Assembly (NCBI GenBank): GCA_046349395.1
Contig: JAXMCK010000003.1
Location: forward strand, 682,001-746,000
Direction: 5' to 3'
Origin: JAXMCK01 sp046349395
GTDB taxonomy: Bacteria > Pseudomonadota > Alphaproteobacteria > Geminicoccales > Geminicoccaceae
Length of the DNA: 64,000 nucleotides
Of this stretch, positions 27,984-37,050 are shown one piece after another. The first letter of the stretch is position 1. Every line of letters starts with the position of its first letter. A model generated the notes under the pieces. The model did no database searches and was not told the origin of the DNA. It was given only the letters and a program-made list of their open reading frames with translations. A program made the position numbers and the translations under genes.

Positions 27984-28553
27984 ATGCTTGTCGGCTATGC
28001 TCGGGTGTCCACGAAGGTGCAGGACCTTGGTCTGCAGCTGGACGCGCTGAGGGCGGCAAGCTGCGAACGGATCTTCGAGGAGCGGGCTACGGGTGCCCAG
28101 CGGGATAGACCGCAGCTCAAGGCCGCACTCGACTACATGCGCTCGGGCGACACGCTCGTGGTCTGGAAACTCGACCGGCTGGCGCGCTCACTCAAGCAGC
28201 TGATCGAGACCGTCGAGGACCTCGGGACGCAGGGCACCGGGCTGCGCTCGCTCACCGAGTCGATCGACACCTCGGCCTCGGGCGGCAAGCTGATCTTCCA
28301 CATCTTCGCCGCCCTGGCCGAGTTCGAGCGGACGGTCATACGAGAGCGGACAGTCGCTGGTCTTCAAGCGGCCAGGGCCCGGGGTCGCGTGGGTGGCAGG
28401 CCGCCAGCATTGGCACCGAAGGATCTGCCTGCGGCCGAGGCGATGCAGCGGGACCCTGAAATCACTGTTGGCGAGGTAGCACGGCGGCTGGGCGTCGCTC
28501 CCTCGACATTGTACCGGCACCTGCCAGCCGCACGGAGCTCAGCTGCTGATTGA
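27984..28553 (+). CDS. serine recombinase (resolvase/invertase family)
   Basis: A 189-residue protein beginning MLVGYARVSTKVQDLGLQ, with the nucleophile Ser9. DTLVVWKLDRLARSL and AEFERTVIRERT complete the resolvase catalytic core, and a C-terminal helix-turn-helix (TVGEVARRLGVAPSTLYRHL) binds DNA. It resembles Tn3-type resolvases and Pin/Gin invertases; no transposase or invertible segment is paired with it here. It probably remains from a transposon in this mobile zone. Confidence 0.87.
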   Translation: MLVGYARVSTKVQDLGLQLDALRAASCERIFEERATGAQRDRPQLKAALDYMRSGDTLVVWKLDRLARSLKQLIETVEDLGTQGTGLRSLTESIDTSASGGKLIFHIFAALAEFERTVIRERTVAGLQAARARGRVGGRPPALAPKDLPAAEAMQRDPEITVGEVARRLGVAPSTLYRHLPAARSSAAD

Positions 28554-28572
28554 CTTCTGCGACATCCGACCA

Positions 28573-28980
28573 GGGATCCTGCCTTGATCTCGCCCGCTGC
28601 GGCACCGTGAGCAGGTTGCACCGCTGCGGGCCCAGTTCCGGTGTCACCTTATCCCAGGTGAGCGGCTTGGCCACGGGAGCACCGGGGCGGCTGCGGGCCG
28701 ACCACGTGGCGATGGCCGTAGCGCTGGTGTCGTTGCGTAGGTTGTCGATGAAGATCCGGCCCTGGCGAGCGCGTTTTACAAGCTTGGCCGTGTAGCGCTC
28801 CGGGCTGTCCGCCTGTATAGTCCTAGCGACTCTGGCCGTGAACGCCTCGGCGGTCGGTCAGTCATGCCGGCGCTCGATCGGCCGAACGAGGTGCAGCCGC
28901 TTGCGCCGCTGCTGCGGCAGGAGACGAGCTTCAGATCTCGGAAGCGGCGGCGCAGCTCGTGGACCCTCGCGACCATCTCC
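28573..28980 (-). pseudogene. ligD: ligD polymerase-domain relic (DNA ligase D, NHEJ)
   Basis: On the minus strand, about 28800-28580 reads ERYTAKLVKRARQGRIFIDN, then LRNDTSATAIATWSAR and SRPGAPVAKPLTWDKV. This closely follows the C-terminal part of the LigD primase/polymerase domain. Upstream, KRLHLVRPIERRHD is followed by a TGA where family members have Trp, and the preceding VHELRRRFRDLKL lies in another frame. The ligase and nuclease domains are absent. It is a non-functional fragment, with one stop and at least one frameshift. The 158 bases after it (to 29138) show nothing recognisable. Confidence 0.68.
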
Positions 28981-29138
28981 GGCCAGCCGTGTCCACTATT
29001 CCGGCGGTTCGATCCTCAGAGGGGCCCGGAATGAAAAAACGTCGACAAACATCGTCGGCAGGTGCCGCAGTTTAGCATTATCGTCCTTGTTCACCAGGAA
29101 GAAAGTCGCAGTAACGCTTGTCGTGACGACAGGATTGG

Positions 29139-29990
29139 TCAGTCCTCGCCCGGCAGTCCGCCAACGCGTGATTCGGGTTCAGGGGCGACACGGCCGCGCC
29201 AGGCCCGAACACGGTTCAAGCCCATGGCGAGACTTCGGCTCATGCCGGCGCGGACGCAGGCGACGGGCCTCAGTGGCATGGCGCTCGGGAGGTCGCTGAA
29301 CCTCACGGTACGGCGGCCAAGGTCGTGGAGAGCCTGGCGGGCGACGCGGGCGGGCATGGACGCTAAGGGCGGCGGGCTGCCGGGGAAGCCGGCGCGGCGG
29401 AAGAAGTCGGTGCGGACCGGCCCCGGACAGACGACCAGCACATCGATGGGATCGGCGGTCAGCTCCGCTGCCAGCGCCTCGGTGAAGTAGAGCACCAAAG
29501 CCTTGGCGGCACGGGAGATCGAGCCCTGCGGAACGGGCGTGAAGGCCAGGGTGCAGGACAGATCGACGAGCCAACTCGCTGTCCCGCCCCGGTTCCGGAC
29601 CTGGCGCGCTCGACCATCCCCTATAGCAGGGCGTGGACCAGCATGGCCGGTGCGAGCACGTCGACCAGGATCCTCGATTCGAGGCGGTCGACCGGCTCTT
29701 CGAGGAACCTGTCCCCAGGTCCCAATGCCGGCATCGTTCTCCAGCAAATTGGGTGCGAACGAGTCGGCCGCGCAGATCAGCTCGGCTCGCTCCGACGGTA
29801 TCGCCGGATCGGCCGTGACGACACGGATCTGGCGTGCCCCGGCTCCGCCAGAGCGCAGCTCAGATGCCAAAGCTTCAAGTGCGATCGCATCCCGCCCCGT
29901 GAGCAACAGGTCCGTCGTTCCCGCCAATTCGCACGCGAACGCCGATCCGATGCCGCTGCTGGCTCCGGTGATCACTGCACGGCGTGGCGG
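29139..29990 (-). pseudogene. short-chain dehydrogenase/reductase, frameshifted
   Basis: The N-terminal part reads AVITGASSGIGSAFACELAG (cofactor loop) and later NDAGIGTWG. The C-terminal part has STLAF-like CTLAFTPVPQ, AKALVLYFTEALAAELT and VVCPGPVRTDFF. Between them the sense shifts to another frame (EEPVDRLESRILVDVLAP, then HALL and a TAG stop, then GMVERARSG) before returning. So there are two frameshifts and one internal stop. The active-site region is destroyed. The start is not certain; the Rossmann strand begins at 29975. Confidence 0.75.
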
Positions 29991-30105
29991 CTGGCGCCGG
30001 TGGCAACGAATGGGCGGGCTCCGATAAGTCGACGGAGCTACAGCAGCGCCCGGCAAGGGCAGCGGCTGCTCGGGAACGAGCTGTTCCAACTCGCTCGGAT
30101 CGCAT

Positions 30106-31701
30106 TCAACGCGTGCCGCGGAGTACGTGTAGCGCCAGCACCTTCGAAGCGCCTGTGGTGTAGGGCTCGCGGCGTTCCAGGCTGAGTGTCCCGGCCGCGC
30201 GCCAGCGTTGCCCCATGCCGTACGCACCCCCGCTCGGCGCGTCGAGCTCATTGAGCGCAGTGGCGAGTACCGCTTGTGTGTCAAGGGGGCCGAGACGTGG
30301 ACTGGCGACTATGCGTACCTTCGGCAGGCCGTTCACTTCCTCCTCGACGAGCTGCCAGTCGGTGGCGCCGCCGCCGAAATGGCGGGGCAGTGTCTCCTCG
30401 ACCAAGCGAATGAGATCGGCGCCGCCCAGGGTCATGCCTTCGCTCGTCAGCTTCTCCCAACTGCGGATCGTGTGTAGGTGCAGGCCAAGACCGGCTTCAT
30501 CGAGCGGACAGCCACAGGATCGACGCTCGACGGTGCCGTAGTCGTCGCTCTCGACGTTCAGCATCAGCTTCGGCACGGCCGGCGTGAGCGTCGTATAGAC
30601 GTTGGTCAGGACACCGTTCGCCCCGGCGCCACGCGGTGGCCGGCGGATCAGCGCCAGCTTGTCCTCCAGGATGTGGACGTCGTCGATGGCGGCGGGTCGG
30701 GCGCAGGCGACGCCGATGCGGCCGATCTCGGACATGGTGTAGTGGCAGACCACACGCGCGCCTGCGGCGGTGATCGCAGCCGCCTTGCCGGCGGTCAGTG
30801 GCTCGCCGCCGACCCGGAACTGCGTGCCGCTCATGTCGAGGCCGGCCTCCTTCGCGGCGAGGCAGACCCGGACGGCCGAGGCGGCATTGGTGTTGATCAG
30901 GGCCGGCCGGCCTCGTGCGACGTGCCCAGCCGCCCAACCGGCGACTGTCGCCGCCTCTTCGAGGGGCACGTGCTCCGGCATGGGCACCGCGCCGCCGACG
31001 AGCCGGCTGACGATCGCGATATAGCCCGTGACGAGGCCGTGCGGCCACGAGGACGGACCGAAACCGACCGGACGCTGCGAGAACCAGCGCTCGACGCGGA
31101 GGCCTTGCTTGGCGTGGGAGAGGGCCCCCTTGAGCCCGGCACCCCAGGGCGGGACCGGCCGCCAGATCGCATAGGGGCGGCCGGCGAGGTGGAAAGCGTC
31201 GACGAAGAGGGCGTCGTAGAGCGTGTCCTGACGATAGTGCTCGAGGTCGAGGCGGATCCGGGTACCGGAGCTGCGCGAACCGCCCGAGGACATCAGGAGA
31301 TGCGGCCGCGCACCCGGATTGTCGAAATCGTGCGGCGTGACGGAAAGGGTCAGGCTGCCGCGGCGGATCGGGGCGCGGCCCTTGAACTCGTCGAGGCGGA
31401 CGTGGACGCCGGCGTCGTAGAGGCGTTCCAGGGCGCCTTCGAGCCCATGGTCCGCGACGAGACCGCGGATGTCGGCTTCGCCGATGCCGGCATGCTGCAG
31501 GAGCTTGCGGTAGGGACTGTCGGGGTAGGCGAACACGACCCTAGAGAGCATCGTCAGGAAACGCTGTCGCCGTGTGGCCAGGCCGGCGTGCAGATGCTCG
31601 CGGGCGAGGTGCCGGTCGACGGGCCGGGCGAGATAAAACGGCAGCCCGAGGGCGAAGCGGCCGAGCAGCCCCGCCTGCCGCAGTGTGCTCGTGAAGCTCA
31701 T
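30106..31701 (-). CDS. PaaK/CapK-like adenylate-forming enzyme
   Basis: A 531-residue protein from the ATG at 31701 (MSFTSTLRQ); the frame extends four codons to a TTG. It has a phosphate loop MSSGGSRSSGT and a CHYTMSEIGRIG segment equivalent to the adenylating-enzyme A5 motif. A C-terminal subdomain follows. It is longer than typical phenylacetate-CoA ligases (about 430) and the sequence is divergent, so CoA ligase activity is not assured. It is divergent from the tctCAB-ATP-grasp operon. Two more PaaK-like genes lie at 38210-40728. Confidence 0.68.
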   Translation of the reverse strand: MSFTSTLRQAGLLGRFALGLPFYLARPVDRHLAREHLHAGLATRRQRFLTMLSRVVFAYPDSPYRKLLQHAGIGEADIRGLVADHGLEGALERLYDAGVHVRLDEFKGRAPIRRGSLTLSVTPHDFDNPGARPHLLMSSGGSRSSGTRIRLDLEHYRQDTLYDALFVDAFHLAGRPYAIWRPVPPWGAGLKGALSHAKQGLRVERWFSQRPVGFGPSSWPHGLVTGYIAIVSRLVGGAVPMPEHVPLEEAATVAGWAAGHVARGRPALINTNAASAVRVCLAAKEAGLDMSGTQFRVGGEPLTAGKAAAITAAGARVVCHYTMSEIGRIGVACARPAAIDDVHILEDKLALIRRPPRGAGANGVLTNVYTTLTPAVPKLMLNVESDDYGTVERRSCGCPLDEAGLGLHLHTIRSWEKLTSEGMTLGGADLIRLVEETLPRHFGGGATDWQLVEEEVNGLPKVRIVASPRLGPLDTQAVLATALNELDAPSGGAYGMGQRWRAAGTLSLERREPYTTGASKVLALHVLRGTR

Positions 31702-31802
31702 GCGACACCGCAATCGCGAGACGAGACCGGCACGCCCGTATTCGCCGCTACGGAGCCCGTGGTAGCGCTCACGGTCGTGGGCAGGATCGGGGAGTGGCCG
31801 GC

Positions 31803-32888
31803 ATGGGCATCGCAGCTATCCATTTTCTGGCCCGTGGTGCCGTGCCGGCCGTCCTGTGTCTACTGGCCTTCACGGCACCCGCCGGGGCCGGATCCTGTCC
31901 GGAGCTGGCCGGGCGGCATCTGACCTGGATCGTGCCCTACACGCCGGGCGGCGGCTTCGACGTGGAGGCGCGCCTCGTGGCACCGCACCTCGCGAGGGCT
32001 GTGGGTGCCGACGTCATGATCCAGAACGTGTCGGGTGCCGGCGGCCTCGTCGGCGCCAAGGCGATCCGTGACGCGGCTCCCGACGGCACCACCTTCGGCG
32101 TGGTGAACGGCAGCGGTCTGGTGGCGGTGGCCGTTCTGGGCGAGAGCGAGGCGGACGCGCCGACGTTCGACCGGTTCACCGTGTTGGGCCGTACCGGAAC
32201 GCAGCGTCATGTCTGGATGGTGCGACAGGATTCGCCGATCCAAACCGTCGAGCAGCTGATCGCTCAGGGCAAGGCGGGCGAGCTTACGTTCGGCGCCACA
32301 GATCTGGGGGGCGCCTCGTTCCTGTCGACCGTGCTCGGGGGATGGCTGCTCGGGTTCGAGCCCACGATCGTCGTCGGCTACAGGGGCAGCGCGGAGCTGA
32401 GGGTCGCCGTCCTGCGGGGTGACGTCGATGCGATGAGCGGCTCTTACGAGTCCGCCACCGGCATGCTCGAATCGAAGGAGTTGCGCGCCCTTCTGCAGCT
32501 CAGTGACGAGCCGATCAGCGAGAACGCCGTGCTGGACGGCGTGGTGCCGACGGGCGGTCCCGATGGGCTCGTCGCGGAGCTGGCCAAGGCTGCGGGTCAG
32601 GATGTCGATGCGGAGATCGATCGGGCGAGCCTCGTTGCCGAGGTCACCGGAATGGGCCGCATGATCGTGGCACCGGCCCACCTTCCGGCGGCGGTGGAGG
32701 AGTGCCTCGCCGGCGCATTCGCATCGGTGCTGAAGGATCCGGTCGTCGTCGGGGAAATGCGTACGGCTCAGCGCAGCCTCGAGCCGCTGTCGGCGGCGGA
32801 TGCGGCGGCACTGGCGCAGGCTACCGCCGCGCGGGCCGGCGAGCTGCGGCCCCAGATCGAGCGCGCCCTGGCCAAGGTCCGCTCCTGA
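31803..32888 (+). CDS. tctC: tripartite tricarboxylate transporter substrate-binding protein (TctC/Bug family)
   Basis: A 361-residue protein from the ATG at 31803 with a signal peptide (AVPAVLCLLAFTAPAGAG). The Bug-family signature WIVPYTPGGGFDVEARLVAP is followed by VQNVSGAGG-like IQNVSGAGGLVG. It binds a carboxylate in the periplasm for TctAB. It heads an operon that continues into tctA, tctB and the surface-lipid genes. The ligand cannot be told from sequence. Confidence 0.85.
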   Translation: MGIAAIHFLARGAVPAVLCLLAFTAPAGAGSCPELAGRHLTWIVPYTPGGGFDVEARLVAPHLARAVGADVMIQNVSGAGGLVGAKAIRDAAPDGTTFGVVNGSGLVAVAVLGESEADAPTFDRFTVLGRTGTQRHVWMVRQDSPIQTVEQLIAQGKAGELTFGATDLGGASFLSTVLGGWLLGFEPTIVVGYRGSAELRVAVLRGDVDAMSGSYESATGMLESKELRALLQLSDEPISENAVLDGVVPTGGPDGLVAELAKAAGQDVDAEIDRASLVAEVTGMGRMIVAPAHLPAAVEECLAGAFASVLKDPVVVGEMRTAQRSLEPLSAADAAALAQATAARAGELRPQIERALAKVRS

Positions 32889-32924
32889 TGCCAGCAGAGC
32901 GGCCTTGGGCCTGAGGCCACTGCG

Positions 32925-34406
32925 GTGCTGCAGGCCGCCATCGACGGTCTTGGCCTGGTCATCGTCTGGCCGAACATCCTCTACCCGGTGATCGGTACCC
33001 TGCTGGCGATGGTCGTCAGCTTCCTCCCCGGCATCAGCGGTGTCACGCTGATGGCCCTGGCCCTGCCGCTCACCTTCAGCTGGTCGCCGCTCGAGGTGGT
33101 GCTGCTGTTCGGGGCGCTGGTCGGGGGTGCCACCTTCATGGGCTCGGTCACGGCCATCCTGTTCAACGTGCCCGGAACCGCACCCAGCGCCGCCACCATG
33201 CTCGACGGTCACCCCCTGGCCCAACAGGGGGCGGCACGCATGGCTCTCGGCTGTGCGGCGACGGCTTCGGCGCTGGGCTCGACCATCGGGGTGGGCATCC
33301 TCATCGGGCTCCTTCCGGTTGTCCGGCCTCTTCTCCTTTCCTTCGGACCGCTGGAGTTCCTGCTGCTCTGCGTCTGGGGGCTGACGACCGTGGCCATGGT
33401 CGGCGGCTCGCCGATGCGAGCGTGGGCGATGGCCGGTCTCGGTCTGACCCTCGCCTTCATCGGGCGTGATCCCCGAACGGCCGATCCCAGATTCACCTTC
33501 GGTGCCGACTATCTGGTCGACGGGCTCGCAACGGTGCCCGTGCTGCTGGGCCTCTTCGCCGTCGCCGAGATCATGCGCCTCGTCGCTTCCGGACAGAGAA
33601 CCCTTTCCAGCGTGACCGTAGATACGGGCCTCGGCGGTAGTCTCGCGGCCGGTGTCCTGTCGGTCTTGACCCGTCCCGGCCTACTCTTGCGCTCGTCGGT
33701 ACTGGGCTCGTTGATCGGCATGGTGCCCGGAATCGGCGGCACGGTCGCCAGCTTCGTCGCCTACGGCCACGCCGTTCAGTCGGCCGAGCCGCCGGCTCGC
33801 TTCGGCGAGGGCGACATCCGCGGTGTGCTGGCACCGGAGGCCGCACACGATGCCAAGGACGGCGGCTCGCTTCTGCCCACACTCGCCTTCGGCTTGCCGG
33901 GGAGCGAGGGGACCGTCCTGCTGCTGGCAGCCCTGTCGCTGCACGGGCTGTCGCCGGGCCGCACGATGCTCGACACGCAGCTACCCTTGGTGTTTGCGCT
34001 GATCTGGGCGCTGTTCCTCTCGAACTGGCTCACCTCGCTGCTGGGGCTGGCAGTTGCGGGCCCCCTCGCTCGCCTGATGGTGATCAGGACCGACCTGCTG
34101 GCTCCCATCATGCTGGCGCTCGCATTCCTGGCAGCGGGTTCCTACCGGGGCGATCCGCTCGACATCGTACTGGCGGCGCTCTTCGGGGTAGCGGGCTACT
34201 ATCTCGGCAAGCATGGCTGGCCACGGGTGCCGCTGGTGATCGCCTTCGTGCTCGGGGCCGTCCTGGAGGACAATCTCCTGCTTTCGTTGCGGCTCGCCCG
34301 ACTCGGTCGGTTGGATCTCCTCGATCGGCCGATCGCCTGGGCAATGGCCTTGCTGATCGCGGCCACCATCGCCTGGCTCTGGCGCGCAGGGAGCCGGCCG
34401 CGGTGA
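32925..34406 (+). CDS. tctA: tripartite tricarboxylate transporter large permease (TctA)
   Basis: A 493-residue membrane protein with about 12 helices, starting at a GTG. The family features SFLPGISGVTLMALALPLTF and FNVPGTAPSAATMLDGHPLA are present, the latter being the conserved TctA motif repeated in form by TLAFGLPGSEGTVLLLAALS. It overlaps tctB by 4 nt. It forms the sodium- or proton-coupled import channel. Confidence 0.88.
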   Translation: MLQAAIDGLGLVIVWPNILYPVIGTLLAMVVSFLPGISGVTLMALALPLTFSWSPLEVVLLFGALVGGATFMGSVTAILFNVPGTAPSAATMLDGHPLAQQGAARMALGCAATASALGSTIGVGILIGLLPVVRPLLLSFGPLEFLLLCVWGLTTVAMVGGSPMRAWAMAGLGLTLAFIGRDPRTADPRFTFGADYLVDGLATVPVLLGLFAVAEIMRLVASGQRTLSSVTVDTGLGGSLAAGVLSVLTRPGLLLRSSVLGSLIGMVPGIGGTVASFVAYGHAVQSAEPPARFGEGDIRGVLAPEAAHDAKDGGSLLPTLAFGLPGSEGTVLLLAALSLHGLSPGRTMLDTQLPLVFALIWALFLSNWLTSLLGLAVAGPLARLMVIRTDLLAPIMLALAFLAAGSYRGDPLDIVLAALFGVAGYYLGKHGWPRVPLVIAFVLGAVLEDNLLLSLRLARLGRLDLLDRPIAWAMALLIAATIAWLWRAGSRPR

Positions 34407-34891
34407 AGGAGGCACGACTCGTTGCCGGATCGCTCTGTGCCGTCGCCTTCGTGCTGTTGGCTGCGGCCCTCCGGTTACGCCTGCCGGCCGGGATGGCCCC
34501 CATCGTCGTGCTGGTGCCGACTTCGGTTGTGCTCGTCGTCGAGGCCGTTCTCGTCTGGCGCGGACATGAGCCACCCGGCGACGGTCTCGCCGGGAGCGTA
34601 ACGAAAGCCCGGCAGATCGCAGGATCCTCGATGGAATCGCTCCGGCGACACCGCCGCGAATTAATGTTCGTGGCCTGGCTCGCGATGCTCGTCGCGGCCT
34701 GCCTCCTGTTCGGTGTGGGGATCGCGTTACCCATATTCCTGCTGTTTTGGCTTCGCTTCCAGGCGCGCCGGGGCTGGACCGCTGCGCTGCTGACCGCACT
34801 TCCGGCCATGCTGCTTCTCGTCTGGCTGCTGCCTTGGAGCGTGGACCTCAGACTTCCGGCCGGCGTCGTCGGGCCGACATTGCTAAGGTGA
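34403..34891 (+). CDS. tctB: tripartite tricarboxylate transporter small permease (TctB)
   Basis: A 162-residue protein with four predicted helices, the size and spacing of TctB. It follows tctA with a 4-nt overlap (GTGA) and its own stop overlaps the GTG of the ATP-grasp gene. The gene order here is C-A-B instead of the common C-B-A. Confidence 0.8.
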   Translation: MKEARLVAGSLCAVAFVLLAAALRLRLPAGMAPIVVLVPTSVVLVVEAVLVWRGHEPPGDGLAGSVTKARQIAGSSMESLRRHRRELMFVAWLAMLVAACLLFGVGIALPIFLLFWLRFQARRGWTAALLTALPAMLLLVWLLPWSVDLRLPAGVVGPTLLR

Positions 34892-36033
34892 GGCCGACGG
34901 TTCCCTGCGTCGGTGTCGGCGGCGCGCTCAACCGGCCCGGCCTCGCCGCGATTCGGGACATCGGCCGGGGCGGCATGCGCGTTGTGGGCCTGGACCGGCG
35001 ATCGGCGCCGTTCGGCCTGCATTCCAGATGGTCCGAGGCCTATGGGGTGCTGCCCGCCCCCTGGTCCGTGGCAGCCTTCTGCGATCTATTGCGCGAGCGT
35101 CGCATCGATGTCGTCCTGCCCATGACTTCCTGGCTCGTCCGCAGGCTTGCAGGCGAGCGGGAACGGATCGAGCAGGTCGCGGCCCTCAACCTGCCCGATC
35201 TGGCCAGCTTCGCGGCCGCCGACGACAATGGACGGACCTGCACCCTGTGTGCAGAACTGGGGATCCCAGCCGCCCGGCTGCTCTCGTCCGACGAGATCCG
35301 CCTTCCCGTCATCGTGAAGCCACGGTTGGATATCGGTGGCAATCAAGGGGTGACTCTCTGCCGGCGCGAAGAAGATCTTGCGGCGGCCGTGGAGCGCTGC
35401 CGCGACGCTGGTGGCGCCCTGGTGCAGGACTACATTCCCGGACAAGGCGACCGAATGCGCACGGTGGTAGTGCTGTTCGACCGCGACAGCCGCCTCGTGG
35501 CGCATTTTACGACCCGTAAACTGTGGACCCGGCCGTACGAGGGCGGGCTTTGCACGATGGGAATCAGCACGGACGAACCAGAGCTGGTCCGGCAGGTGCT
35601 GCCCTTTTTCGAGACCCTACGCTGGCGTGGTCCGGCCGAAGCGGAGTTGAAGATCGATCCGCGCGACGGTGTTGCAAAAGTGATCGAGATCAATCCCCGG
35701 TTTCCGGGATACATCGGACATGCCGTCGATTGCGGCCTCCACTTGCCGCGCCTCGCGGTGGACGTCGCACTCGGCCGGAGGATTCAGCCGGGTCCGTATC
35801 GGGTCGGGCGCAAGTATGTGAATGCCGTGCTGCATGCGAGGACGATCCTGGATCGGCTCCGCCGATCGCCGCACCGGGCCGCAACCATCCGGCAAGCTCT
35901 TCGTGACGGATGGGACGCTCCGTGGCTACGGTTCCGCGGATCTCTCGATCCTGCCGGCACCCTGGCGAAGGTATTGGCTGACGTGACGGACCGGAGGGGC
36001 GGGCGACCCGTTCGTCTGGACATGATCCCATGA
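34888..36033 (+). CDS. ATP-grasp ligase family protein
   Basis: A 381-residue protein from the GTG at 34888. It has an N-terminal Rossmann-like pre-ATP-grasp domain (VPCVGVGGALNRPGL). The central ATP-binding part has VIVKPRLDIGGNQGV and VQDYIPG, and the C-terminal metal-binding motif is VIEINPRFPGY. The family joins a carboxylate to an amine, thiol or phosphate through an acyl-phosphate. The start overlaps tctB and the stop overlaps the acyltransferase gene (ATGA), so transporter and ligase are co-translated. It may ligate an amino acid or carboxylate taken up by TctCAB; this is inference. Confidence 0.78.
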   Translation: MRPTVPCVGVGGALNRPGLAAIRDIGRGGMRVVGLDRRSAPFGLHSRWSEAYGVLPAPWSVAAFCDLLRERRIDVVLPMTSWLVRRLAGERERIEQVAALNLPDLASFAAADDNGRTCTLCAELGIPAARLLSSDEIRLPVIVKPRLDIGGNQGVTLCRREEDLAAAVERCRDAGGALVQDYIPGQGDRMRTVVVLFDRDSRLVAHFTTRKLWTRPYEGGLCTMGISTDEPELVRQVLPFFETLRWRGPAEAELKIDPRDGVAKVIEINPRFPGYIGHAVDCGLHLPRLAVDVALGRRIQPGPYRVGRKYVNAVLHARTILDRLRRSPHRAATIRQALRDGWDAPWLRFRGSLDPAGTLAKVLADVTDRRGGRPVRLDMIP

Positions 36034-37013
36034 GTCCGCCGGCGACGCCGGAGATTCCGCCGACCTCCGGCAGGGCTCCGATCCACAGGGTGCGGCCGCC
36101 GATATGGTTCTACAAGGACGCGGCGGCGGTCGCCGGCCTGCCGTTCCAACTCCTCATCGCCGATCTCGTGCCGGAGCAGACGTGGCCCTTACTGGCCCGG
36201 TCGCTAGCCTGGTTCCGCGCTGCGCGTCAGCCGCGATGGCGCGCGCGTGAAGTGGCGCTTATCGCCCGCTATCTCGGCCGGACGGGCGATGATCCCCTAC
36301 CGGCCCAAGCGCATGATGAAATGCTCGCCTGGCTGCGCATGAGAGACTGGATGACGCTGGCCGCGCGTCGACAGGATGGATGGCGACCCGTGGTCCGTCT
36401 GGTCGGAAGTGAGCATCTGACCGCCGCCTTGCAGCAGGGGCGAGGCGCGATCCTCTGGGTGGCGCCGTTCGTGCTGGCCGGGCTGCTCGTGAAGGTGGCT
36501 CTCGCTGACGCGGGCCATCAACTCGTGCACCTCAGCCGCTCGACCCACGGTCTGGCGCGCAGCGTCCGCGGTGCCGAACTCGTCAACCGCAGCTATGTGA
36601 GGGCCGAGAACCGTTTCCTCGCCGAACGGGTCACGATCGGCCACGACGGGTCGCCCACTACGGCCTTGCGCGTACTCACACGTCGCCTCCAAGCCAATCG
36701 CGTGGTGTCCATCGTGGCGCTGTCCTCAGCCGACCGGCCGCTCACCTTGCCCTTTCTGGGCGCCGGCCTGCGCATCGCCGTCGGACCGCCGAGCCTCGCC
36801 AGACAGACCGGCGCCGTGCTCCTCCCTACATTTGCGCTCGCCAGGGACCAGGGATCGTTCGAGGTCGAGATCGAGGCACCCTTGATGCGCCCGGAAGACG
36901 CGAGCGGCCCATTCGTCGAGACCATGACGCAGGCCTACGCTCTTCGTCTCGCGGCCAAGGTGACCGCCTATCCGGGGCAATTCCAATGGCGGCAGGGGCT
37001 GACCCCTGGCTGA
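36030..37013 (+). CDS. LpxL-like acyltransferase homologue
   Basis: A 327-residue protein with the general shape of lysophospholipid/lipid A acyltransferases: an N-terminal GLPFQLLIADLVPE segment, a central QGRGAILWVAPFVLAGLLVK where the catalytic His-containing box normally lies, and LTLPFLGAGLRIAVGPPSLA corresponding to the family's F-G-P motif. The expected H-x4-D/E histidine is not evident (WVAPFVLAG), so activity may be altered. It sits in the tct-ATP-grasp operon and probably modifies a surface lipid. Confidence 0.6.
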   Translation: MSPPATPEIPPTSGRAPIHRVRPPIWFYKDAAAVAGLPFQLLIADLVPEQTWPLLARSLAWFRAARQPRWRAREVALIARYLGRTGDDPLPAQAHDEMLAWLRMRDWMTLAARRQDGWRPVVRLVGSEHLTAALQQGRGAILWVAPFVLAGLLVKVALADAGHQLVHLSRSTHGLARSVRGAELVNRSYVRAENRFLAERVTIGHDGSPTTALRVLTRRLQANRVVSIVALSSADRPLTLPFLGAGLRIAVGPPSLARQTGAVLLPTFALARDQGSFEVEIEAPLMRPEDASGPFVETMTQAYALRLAAKVTAYPGQFQWRQGLTPG

Positions 37014-37050
37014 AACGGAGCACCTGGAGGAAGAAGCCATCGCCGAAGCT

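Noticed and set aside
29005..29035. GGTTCGATCC-like T-loop sequence
   Set aside because: No T stem, anticodon arm or acceptor stem can be drawn around it, so it is not a tRNA.
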